Below, piece by piece: positions 32,220 through 43,100 of a stretch of 64,000 nt of DNA. Source of the DNA: Diploscapter coronatus (Eukaryota; Nematoda; Chromadorea; Rhabditida; Rhabditidae). Under the pieces are notes generated by a model. The model did not search any database and had not been told where the DNA came from. It saw only the letters and a program-made list of their open reading frames with translations. The translations under genes were made by a program, and so were the position numbers. The stretch covers positions 30,589,201 to 30,653,200 of the forward strand of contig OZ038422.1 in NCBI GenBank assembly GCA_964036155.1. The letters run 5' to 3'. Numbering within the stretch: position 1 is the first letter of the stretch; every line of letters starts with the position of its first letter.

Positions 32220-35038
32220 ATGGCTACTTTGATAAGATTCATTCCTAATTTGCTTCGCTTTCAATCACAAACAGCCAGCGCTCTGAGGTACAACTCAATT
32301 TCATTTCTAATTTTTATTTTACTTTCATTGAACTCCTGGGTTCATATTTTTGTCTTCATGTCATGCTCAACTATTACTTATATAACGTCTAATATTATTT
32401 CATGATCGAGTTTTGACGATACTAAATTTAAAAAAGTAATGATTACAGCTTCAGAATATCCTAAAATTATTGAAATGTTGGGGAACAATAATAAGAAAAC
32501 GTGTTATTCAAGAGTTCTCATCGAGTTTTTCTTTGTTTTGAAACGCCGAATAGAGTGAAATGCAAATTGCAGAAGCCTCAACAACTCGTCCGCCAAAATG
32601 ACTCGCCCGAAGGTTTACATTATCGGTGTTGGTATGACCAAGTTCGAGAAACCAGGAAAGCGCGACTGGGACTATCCCGACATGGTCAAGGAAGCTGGTG
32701 AGTATCTTTAGTATTTGAATATTGGAAAGGAAAATCTTGATTCTGAAACTGGTGAAATGAGGAATTTGAAAGTCAAAATCATATTTCCATATAATTCCTT
32801 ATCTCAATCTAAAAAAGTTGAAAGCGATGTTTTACATTTTCTAGAATAAGAATTAACGCTACCTAAAAATCATACTAATTTTAGTGACCGAAGCTCTTGA
32901 CGACTGTAAGCTGAAGTACACCGACATCCAACAGGCGACTGTTGGCTATCTCTACGGAGGCACTTGCTGCGGACAGCGTTGTCTCTACCAGCTTGGATTT
33001 ACTGGCATTCCGATTTACAACGTCAACAACGCATGTGCTTCGGGCTCATCTGGGCTGTTTCTGTGCAAACAGATCATTCAGTCTGGTAAGAAAGCCAAGA
33101 ATTCTAATATTGAAAGACCGTCCCTACATTGTAAAATGGCGGTGAAGTCTATCTTCTCATATCTCTTATCGTAGTAGGATCAGTTACTTACAAATCGTCT
33201 TCTAAAACGCTATTTTAGGAAACGCCGATGTCGTCATGGCGTGTGGCTTCGAGAAGATGGGTCGAGGTTCGATCGAGAACCAAGGTGGCCAGATCGACGA
33301 TGGAAGAGCCATTCCCGTCGATAAGCATGTCGAGGTAGAACCGAATATCTGGTCAATACAACGATCGAATGATATATTCTTCGAATTGGTGCACATCTGA
33401 ATTCTTCAAACAAGCGAACATTCTGAAAGCTGCATCCATTACCACTTCAGCTAGAATTGTCCATTCGAATATTGCAACTGTGCAACTTTTCTAAAAAAGC
33501 TATCAGAGATTTTTTCTAGGTCATGGCCGAAACCTTCGGATTGCATCCAGCCCCAATGACGGCTCAGATGTTCGTCAACGCGGGCATGGAGCACATGCAG
33601 AAATACGGTGGGATAAAGAAATGATGGATGACCATCAGAATTTCTTTCCAGGCACCAAACGTGAGCACTTCGCCAAGATTGCCTACAAGAACCACAAGCA
33701 CTCGGTCCACAATCCGTAAGAACAACGAAATTGGATTTGTTGATCCAGGGACTATTTTAGGAAATCCCAATTCCAGAAGGAATACACCTTCGACGAAGTG
33801 ATGAACGCTCGCAAGATCTACGAGTTCGCCGGGCTCTTGGAGTGCAGGTTCGTCATGAAAGATCAAGTTTTAGTCAATTAATGAAATTTAGCCCTACTTC
33901 CGAAGGAGCTGCCGCAGCAATTCTGTGCTCGGAGAACTATCTCAACCAGCATCCTCACTTAAAGCCGCAAGCCGTAGAAATCGTCGGTCAGATATCGCTT
34001 TGAAAGTGAAATATGGGCTCTTCGTTACTTTCCCATCTGAAGATTTTCATGTCTGAAAAAATAACTAGAAAACTTCGCCCAAAACTGCCTGTCTAACCAA
34101 GTGAATAAGAATAAATTTCTATTTGTAAAAAAATTCAAAAATAATTTCCATCTAAATTTTCAGGTATGGGACTCGGCACTGACCAGCCCTCCGTCTTCGA
34201 GGAAAAAACCAACCTGAAGATGATTGGCTTCGACATGGCTAAAGTTACTGCTGAGAAGGTTTTCAAGGAGGCGGGATTGACTATCAACGACGTCAACGTA
34301 TCTATATTCTTTCTGGTTCATAATTAGATTTAAATCGTTCAGGTCATCGAACTTCACGACTGCTTCGCTCCAAATGAACTGGTTACCTACGAAGCTCTTG
34401 GCATGTGCCCAGTTGGTATGAGTTGACCATTGTTCGACCAAATCGTCGATTTTCTTTAGGAAGAGCCGGACCTGATATCATCGACAAGGACCAGAATACT
34501 TACGGCGGAAAGTGGGTGGTCAACCCATCCGGCGGACTCATCTCGAAGGGCCATCCGATTGGCGCAACTGGTATGAAAGTTTGATTGAAGGAGCAATCAT
34601 TACGAAAAATCTAGGCGTTGCTCAAGCCGTCGAATTGGCGAATCAAGTGCGAGGACGATGCGGCAAGAGACAGGTGCCGAACGCAAAAGTTGGACTTCAG
34701 CACAATCTTGGTAAGATTTCGAGCAGAAAGACTATAAGTTACAAAATACAAATGCAAACATCGTTGACTAATATTGAAAAGAGTTCATCGAGATGATAAA
34801 GATATGTAGACAACAATAAGAAACGCAGAAGTTGGTAAAAAATTAAATAGGGCTCAATGAATTATTCGAAATTTTCTATCCAGTGTTGACTAAATCTACA
34901 ATATCAAAACACCAAAAATTCCATAGATAAAATATGCATGCGGCACTGAAAATTCACTAGAATAACATTTTAGGAATTGGTGGGGCCGTCGTGATCGGAC
35001 TATACAGACTCGGATTCCCGAACTCTTCGAAGCTCTAA
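32220..35038 (+). CDS. daf-22: Peroxisomal SCPx-type 3-ketoacyl-CoA thiolase, DAF-22-like
   Basis: About twelve exons, all GT-AG, give a full-length thiolase closely resembling C. elegans DAF-22. The core begins [20 protein letters not shown]. The nucleophile Cys is in [12 protein letters not shown], then [16 protein letters not shown], and [14 protein letters not shown] carries the second catalytic region. The C-terminus is NSSKL, a peroxisomal PTS1. There is no SCP2 domain, as in DAF-22. In nematodes this enzyme does the last beta-oxidation cleavage that shortens ascaroside side chains, so it is needed for dauer pheromone. The first exon (32220-32287) adds a leader with Arg, Ser and hydrophobic residues and no acidic residue, resembling a mitochondrial presequence. 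A second start, ATG 32598, lies 25 bases after the exon-2 acceptor and would give the usual peroxisomal protein. Confidence 0.9.
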
Positions 35039-35140
35039 ATAAATCAACCAAACGAACTTGATTACTTTTACAAATAATCTAGTGCAGCAACATTTTATTA
35101 TCAAGAAACTGTAGCGAATAAATAAATGTTCAAAATTTTG

Positions 35141-37216
35141 TTAGACTCTTGTCCCGTCTTCATAAAAAATTCCACCGTCGATCGCACAATACCTCGGGCA
35201 AATGCCCTGAAATTTTAACCCTTCACAAGATGTATGCTTGATGGCTAACTTTCTTAGCGCTCGAACCGCCCAAGCCCATCGGGCCTCTTTCACCTAAATA
35301 TTTTTTTTTTTGAAAACTGCTGAAAATACACTTTGGAAACCAGGACGTCCGTCTTCACCTAAATTATAAAAAAAAAAATATGCAATTATTATTTATCTAA
35401 TATTTTAAACCCGGTAATCCGTGTGTGCCTAAATGAAAAATTTACGAGATTTTCAGAATGAAGATAAAACCTGGAACTCCCTTGGTGCCGACCGCTCCTT
35501 CGTCACCGATGTCACCAGGTTCGCCGTCCTCTGAACATGGGAAGATTTCAAGCTAATACAGAATCAACACAAACCTCCTTGTAGACCGTAGTCACCTAAA
35601 TCAGTTGTAAAGTATGCATTCATCAGAAAGAACAATTTTAGACCCTATACCTAGCGGCCTGAAATTTCAAACTCATTTTGTAAAAAAGCTATTAAGGAAC
35701 CCCATCGGTCCTTCTGGGCCTTCGACGACGCGCTCGTCTTCGGCTGGTGGTCGTGAAAATTAAATTCAGCAAAATATTAAATGTCAAGAACTCATCTGGT
35801 TCACCCGGTAGGCCTTCTTCGCCAGGGAATCGTAAATTTTTCAACTTCCGGCGAAAATAAAATAGCGAACTTATCTGGCGGACCAACTTCGCCTCTGACA
35901 CCCGGCTCGCCCTGCGAAATCCCGAATTTTCAGTGATTCGATTTCGAGATATTCTTACAGGTTCACCGTCTTTACCCATAGGTCCTTCTCGACTTAAAAT
36001 TCACGTGTGATTAAAGCCAATGAAAATAAACCTATCTGTCGCACCAATGTCACCCGGTTCACCTCAACGTTTGCCATCTTATGGTGGCTTGAAGAATCGT
36101 CTGAATTTCTTACCTGGAGCACCTACAAAAAAAATCTCCCGTAAAAACGAAAGAATTGCAAATTTCACCTGGCTTTCCTAGTGGGCCGGTTGGACAGACC
36201 TAAAAATTGGCTCCTGGAAAAAGACACCACTTTTGTCTCTTTTTTCTTTCCTTCATACTATTTCTTAGAAAAAAATGATGTCTTTTTCTATTAGCCCTAA
36301 AAATTAGATACAAATCAACGAGCTGAAATTACTGGACACGGTGGGGGCGTAATCGCTTCGCATGGCTGTCTTGGCGGCATCCCAGGAGCGCCTTAGCATT
36401 CTGTGAATTCTTAGAAACAAATCGCCCAATACCCGGCTTTCCTGGAACTCATAAAACGGAACAATTAGTGAGGTTTTATAGGAAAAATTGACTTAACTGG
36501 CCGTCCGTTTCTGCCTGGCCTTCCTTGTTCACCTATAAAGCAGTAATATTGTCGAGATTTTCAATCAAGACCTATCTTTTGGTCCGAGGGGTCCGGGAAG
36601 ACAGCATGATGCGCATTCCATATGCATCGTTTGCTCGTTTCGCTTGGTTCGGTTGAAGACGTCGGGTCTCAGTTTGATGTCTTGGACGCTTTCCCAGATG
36701 TCGCGAATCTCTTGCTTAACAAAACGGTCTTAGAATTCTTATGTCGCCATTAGTAGGTTTTGATCGGGAAGGATCGGAATTCAGTTTCGAATTAGAAAAT
36801 AAAATATAAATCATTCCAATTTTGGATTTCGACATTTCATATTTTCATGCTCAATTTAAACCCATCCGACGTGTAAATATCAGTTTTGAAAAGCTAGAAT
36901 ATAAAAATAGATCGGCGAATTTCATAAAGGTTTTTATTCTGATCAACGTTGCTTCCTACCTTGCAATTCCGAATTTCGTCAAACTTGTGAACGTTATCGA
37001 CTCGAACATTGTAATAGATGATTGGCAGTATCACAAAAGTACATAGCACGGAAACGTTGCAGAATATCGCCGTTCCAAAGACGATAATGCGATATGCCTA
37101 GATTTGGAAATAAATTTGAAAAAAATCAAAAACATAACCTTGACATTTGTCTGTAGATCGATGATGATTTTGTTATTACAAGACATAGAAAAAGCAAATC
37201 CGCCAGCTTTTTTCAT
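35141..37216 (-). CDS. Cuticle collagen built of micro-exons
   Basis: Exon 1 is 37139-37216 and exon 2 is 36960-37097 (AYRIIVFGTAIFCNVSVLCT, the cuticle-collagen N-terminal domain with its membrane segment). Exon 3 starts at 36714 and holds a furin-like RTKR site and the first Cys pair before LPGPLGPK. Gly-X-Y exons follow, with an interruption reading MPPRQPCEAITPPPCP then VCPTGPLGKPG, as in C. elegans cuticle collagens. The end is GICPRYCAIDGGIFYEDG and a stop at 35141-35143. Most joins split the Gly codon after its first G. Exons can be 8 nt (35651-35658), 9 nt (36114-36122 and 36433-36441) or 18 nt (35341-35358 and 35411-35428). Five introns lack GT if Gly-X-Y is to continue: 36533-36575, 36442-36496, 35994-36035, 35832-35874 and 35744-35795. 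The termini are intact, which argues against simple decay. Confidence 0.82.
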
Positions 37217-40118
37217 TGTTATGCATTCTTTTATACTGCTTAAAGTAATCTTTGTTATTTAGTAATGACAAAACACGAACACCATTAATGGCCGGTTGTT
37301 GCATAGTCTTTCAGAAGCATGCAAAATTCATGTGACTTGATTGTCGTCTATTGCTATTTTTGTATTTATCTTGTCAATGTTTGATACCAAAGATGATGAA
37401 TGAATGCGTTTATTTTCAATGTTCAACATTACAAATTAAAAAAAAAAAATCAATTTCGGCATCAACGAGAGTACAGAACAAAGAACGTAAGAAGCTGGAA
37501 TTGAATTCGTAATTAATTTCACGAATTTCAGAAATAGAAAAATGATAGGATCCCTCTCCTGCTCTATACATCAAGATATCTAATCAATGTCCACTTCAAT
37601 TTGTATCAATCCAAGAATTTTGGAGGTTTTCCAACTGCATAGCTATAGTCTGACCGATTTCCATAAATTTCACCGAAACAATGGAATTTCATCAGCCCCA
37701 GTTTCTCTTCGCCTTCAATTTAATTTCCAAGTTTCCACTTCCATTTCAATCAGTTTTGCATCAGCCGGTTGAACACAGTTTCACTCGAGTATTTCGACTA
37801 TTTGTTTAGTTCGATGGATTCTTCACATTTGGTAGCAGAAAAGACAACAGATTCGCTAGGGAAAAAGGTAAGCTCTTAGAGACTATTGAAAACCTAGAGA
37901 GTTCTTTGATAAAATTGATGAAATAGTTTGTTGAAAGTGGAAAAACTCGGCAAGAAAGTACAAATTTTTGAAGAGGTTTAGGGGAACAAAGGGAAAGACT
38001 GAATTTGGACAAAGCAAAACCAACCGAATCGGTTTTGTAGCTTGACTAGTCCGCATCGGGCCCCCGCAATAGTGCTAACTATTGCGTCATCCCTTTCCCT
38101 CTTCCCGTGGGGTCTTGCCTTTGGTTTCGCTCTTTCTCTTCCTTTTCCTCTTCATTCTTTTTTCTTTCAGCATTCTTTCGATCTGTCGGTATACGCCCTT
38201 TGCTGTCACGTCAGCGCTTCCCCAAATTCGTTCATATCCACTTTTTGTAAAGCTTTATCCGTTTTCTATTGATTTTATTTGACATTTCATCAGTTTTAAC
38301 GTTCATAAAACTTCATTTTATTCAATTTTTGAATTGACACGTGCGATTTCCGGCTTCAATATTCTTATCAAGCTTTCAAATTTTTATCAGCTTGCTCCCA
38401 TTTTCCTATTTTTTGGATATCTTTGTCGCGTCAAATTGATCGATATTTGATGAAACAAAAGAAGCACAATTTCAAAGCGCAGAAAAAGTGGTATAAATCA
38501 ATGGGTTTGTTCGATTCATTTTTTGATTGTCTGACTGGAAGACATGAAAAGAGAAGCTAATGATTTATTGTCAGAGGCAGAAGCGTCTTTTATAGTCATT
38601 CGACTTTTTCGCTGTTCATCAAAAACCCGATCGAACGCGAGTGTTAATTGATTGGGAAGGAATGAATGTCCAAATCAATCTCATCGACAAAATAATGAAG
38701 CTGAGATTTTTAGATATCGTGAAAGTGAAAAACTCACGTTTGATGTCACGTATGCAGGCAATTCGAAATGTCGCAACGTTGCAAGTTGACGGAATAGTAG
38801 GCAAAAGCGAGAGGGCGTTTTCCTACACTAGTTCGTCGAGTTGCGACATTTTCGAATAGCTTGTATGTGGTGTTTCCAAAATGCTCATTGTCAATTTTTA
38901 CCGCATATTCTGCTAACTCATTTCATAGCTCCATGCGGAGAGTTTCTATGGAAAATATCTTTCCATTTGGTTATAGAAAAATTATGTTAATCTAGAATTG
39001 AGGGCTAATATTTCTGTTGCAAATGAGCATAATAGTCTAGTCAGCTGATGAAACGCCCCCAAATTATTGCTAATCCAATCGTGCTAAATGCGAATTTTAG
39101 CAACCTTTCGAAATCTTGCAGAAAAAACCTTTGATTGGCAGTTCATAAACTTCCTCTTCCTGATTCCGCCTGATTCACTCATTTAACGACACTCTATCGG
39201 GGTTCTATTCGTTTGTTTTCCTTTTCCTACACAAAAAGACTGTTTGGTCATAAGAGAGTGCAGAGAGGAGGATGGCTGATGCAATTTCTCGCTAACTTGA
39301 GTGATCCAAAAGAGTGCATGCAGAGTATCAGAGGCTTGTGCAATTTCTGACTAATACATCGAAAATCGGCAGATAACCACGTGTGCGTTATTTTGCACCG
39401 AACTACAAAAAGATCTATTCGTCATTTTTTCTTTAAACAGCTGATGAATTTTACCGGGCCATCCTATAAAATTCCCCGATTGAGGCTCTTCCTCAACTCA
39501 CCAATTATTTCTATCTGCCTCAGAAAGATTAAATAATGAAATTCCGTAAATCTCTAGCTCTCAGATTCGCTTTTCTGACGAATTTTTAGCGCAAATCCTC
39601 TATATAAATTCGTCTAAAGATTTTGCCGGGATTAGTCACTCTACCACCAATTATCCTGTTTTCCACTAAAATTTACAAATTTTGCGTTTTTGCCCATTTT
39701 CCTTTCAAAAATAAAAAGACGATATTTTCTCTCGATTTTCCGAATTTTTCTTTGCTTCTTATTTTTTTCCGAGACTTCTACAACTCCTCTCCCAGTCACT
39801 TCTCCAGTTATTCCACTCTATGGGTCGTCCAAAATTCTCCCAAAACCCCTCCAAAAATAGTCAAATTAAATTAAAAAAAAAACAACCGTTCCTTCAAATT
39901 CTCCATTACCACTATGCATTTTGCTACGCGTAAACGTCGACCGCTCCAACTCATTGCCTTATCTTTGCACATTTCTTCTCTTGCAGCTGCCGTTCCTCGG
40001 TGCGCTCATCGTCACGATTCTCCGTTGGTCTTCCCGTGCCTGCAACTTTCTGCAAGCCTCCTTCGACTCGGTCTTCCTGAGGATTCAACCACTCAGCTCA
40101 GCCCCCGAACTACCAAAC
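37217..40118. other. Intergenic, 2.9 kb between divergent collagen and CysRS genes
   Basis: Should hold the promoters of both the collagen (minus) and CysRS (plus). No exon chain is convincing. A perfect small hairpin sits at 38065-38086. From 39987, after a TTGCAG, an in-frame open stretch runs into the CysRS start. Confidence 0.45.
38065..38086. repeat. Perfect hairpin CGCAATAGT, 4-base loop
   Basis: CGCAATAGT, GCTA, ACTATTGCG. It is isolated in GC-richer sequence between two divergent promoters and may be a protein-binding palindrome or a relic. Confidence 0.55.
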
Positions 40119-43100
40119 ATGGCTGAAACGATGGAGCCAGGTACTTTTTCCCTCCTAAAATTTAAAAATTCCCTAGAAATTTGTATATTTTCTTGAAAAA
40201 ATAACATCTCAGAAAGTAATCGTATTTTTTCTACTGAATTTAAAGAAGAAAGTAGAAAATTTGTGGAACTTGTAGAATGATGATGCATTTTCATTTCTCT
40301 TACTTCAGTTGCGGTAAAACGCTCCCAGAAGCCGTGGTCGGTGCCTGTGAATGCAAGGGAGCCGCCTAAGTTGCTGCTCTACAACAGTTTGACGAGGCAG
40401 AAGGAGTTGTTCGTGCCTAATGAAGGGAGACGGGTCAGTCGAAGAGGAACAAAATTCGAATTTTAGAAGAACTTTTTAGGATTATTGTTATTAGATAGTT
40501 TATGAAGTGGTAAACGCTGAAAAGATGCATAAAATCCTTTATACTTTCCAGACAGAAATATGAAATTTGCTGTTTGGCCTTTTTCTAAATGATTACGTTT
40601 CTAGGTGAAATGGTACGTGTGCGGTCCGACGGTCTATGACTCGTCGCACATGGGCCACGCGCGTACGTATCTGGGCATGGACATTCTGCGTCGCGTCATG
40701 ATGGACTACTTCAACTACGACGTCCAGTTCGTCATGAATATCACTGACATCGATGACAAAATCATCAAACGGTATCGATTTCTAACTTTTTCTACTGGGC
40801 CTTTAATTTTAATGAATTTAATTTAATCTTTTTTAATCAGTAACAGGTTCTAAAAATTCATTATTTTCACAAAATGTTACTTTTCAGCGCCCGTCAGCGT
40901 TACCTTCTGACTAACTACCTGGACGAATCGCAAGAGGCTCCCGATGTGAAGAAGGTGTGCAGCGATGTTCTCGAGGCTCTCGAGCATTTCAAGGTCAGTC
41001 TATTTTTTTAAAGAAATGCAAGATAAAAGTCGGCTTTTCGACGAAGTCGAATTTTGACTCGCATGTTACGTTGTTTGTTTGAATGAAGCATGCATAAGCC
41101 AATTAACGCTATTTGAAATTCACTGAATAAATTTGCGGAAAATTAAATGATTCATTCTATTTTACGTTGTTTTTCAGAAGAAATATGATGATGAGCTCGA
41201 TCCGGACAAGAAGAAAATGTACGATGTCATGGTATGCAGTTTTGTTATTTTTCACGGCATTTTATAATAAGAGTGAAAATTCAAATCGAAACCTAGAAAA
41301 CATCCATTCGTTTATGTCTATTTTTGTCAATTCATGGGTTTTTTTTTTTTAATTTTATTGAAATTCATGATAATAACTTGTCTATAAAAGTTAAATTTTA
41401 GCTCAAGAAAGTCAACGATTCGGCTGAAAAGCTGCGTCAGGCAATGGAAAACAAGACGGATGAAGTCGATACTTACAAAGTATTTTTTCCTTCAATATAA
41501 AGTTTCAAATTATTTAGCGAAATTCATAGAAAACATTACCAATATTCCGATTTTGCAAAATTCTCATTCCGCTCACATGTTATTAAAATACATAAGAAGA
41601 ATATAATTGTTCGATTTTTCTAATATTTCTAAATTAGAATATTTGCAGGGCATGGTTTTGAATGAGGCGCGCGATGTTCTGTCTGAATGGCTGGATGCTC
41701 GGTACGGAAAGGACGTCGTCGATCACTCCGTTTTTGACAACCTCGCCAAGACGTACGAGTTTTTTTTTTCGAAAATAAAATATTCTTGCAAGTTCATTTT
41801 TCCTTTTCAGTATCTTAAAATATTCTTCTTTTTCAAATTGTAAGTTTTATCAAGTTCAAAAGTATGATTTGTGAATTATTTTCATTTGGCAATTCAATTC
41901 TAAAAAATGTTTAATCTTATCAAAAAATAGAAAATTTCCTCCGGGTTAATTTCATGATGCTTCAGTTACGAGAAAGAGTACTTTGCGGACATGGCTCGTC
42001 TGCACATTCTGCCTGTCGACGTTTTGACTCGCGTCTCGGAGTACGTGCCTGAAATTGTGCAGTACGTTCAGCGCATCATTCAGAATGGATATGCCTATCA
42101 GACTACTGATGGATCGGTAGAGTTTTTCTCAAATAAAAAATAGAAACTGGAGAAAGATTTTCCTCTGGATGTTTGCATATTTTTTACTTCGTCAACATAA
42201 CTTGATCTTTAAATTACTGATTTGTAAAATTCTAGTGCTATTGAAAAAGGAAATTAAAAAAAAAAAAAAAAAAGCAAAAATGAATATTTTCAGGTTTACT
42301 TCGACACTGCAGTGTTCGAGAAGAACCCCAAGCATTTCTACGCTAAGCTAGTTCCCGAGGCATTCGGCGATTCTGAAGCAATGCTCAAGAACATGCGTGA
42401 AGGAGAGGGGGAACTCAGCATGTCTGCTGATAAATTGGAGGTGACAAATTCTCAGTTTGATTTATTTTTCGATGTTTATAAGGTTGAGATCTTCTGTTAA
42501 ACATGGTTTGTTCAAGTTGTAATAGTTCATGATTTAGACTAAACGCAATCCAAACGACTTTGCTCTGTGGAAATCCTCGAAGGCCGGTGAGCCGTTCTGG
42601 GACTCGCCTTGGGGAAATGGCAGACCTGGTATGTTTTATAGGTCTTTATCAGGCTTTTTCTAGCAAATTTTTATATTCTACTCCTTTTAAAGAAATTTCA
42701 TTTTATCATATTGCAGAACTTGTATTTTCAAAATGCTTAAACTTCAAATTTTAAGGCTGGCACATCGAGTGCTCTGTGATGTGCTCCGCGATATGCGGCG
42801 AGAAACTCGACATTCACGCGGGCGGATTCGACCTGAAGTTCCCGCATCACGACAATGAAATTGCGCAGGTAAAAGCAAATCATTTGTTTACTTTTGTAAT
42901 TGTCCTTCTAAAATTGGTCTTTCTTCATATATGACCTTTCTGTATATTTGCTACTTTGGATATGTGAAATTGAATTAAATTTTGCCATTTTTCAGTGCGA
43001 GGCACACAACGACGACCCGCACTGGGTGAACTACTTCCTGCACTGCGGCACGCTGCGTATTCAGGGCATGAAAATGAGCAAGTCGCTCAAGAACTTCATC

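Noticed and set aside
36533..36575. A canonical GT donor four bases into the first AT-type collagen intron
   Set aside because: Using it with the only AG available gives an in-frame stop (AGG TGA), so it cannot make the collagen.
39914..40126. 70-residue frame beginning with ATG upstream of CysRS
   Set aside because: It is out of frame with the CysRS start, and its possible donor phase does not fit the open stretch at 39987.
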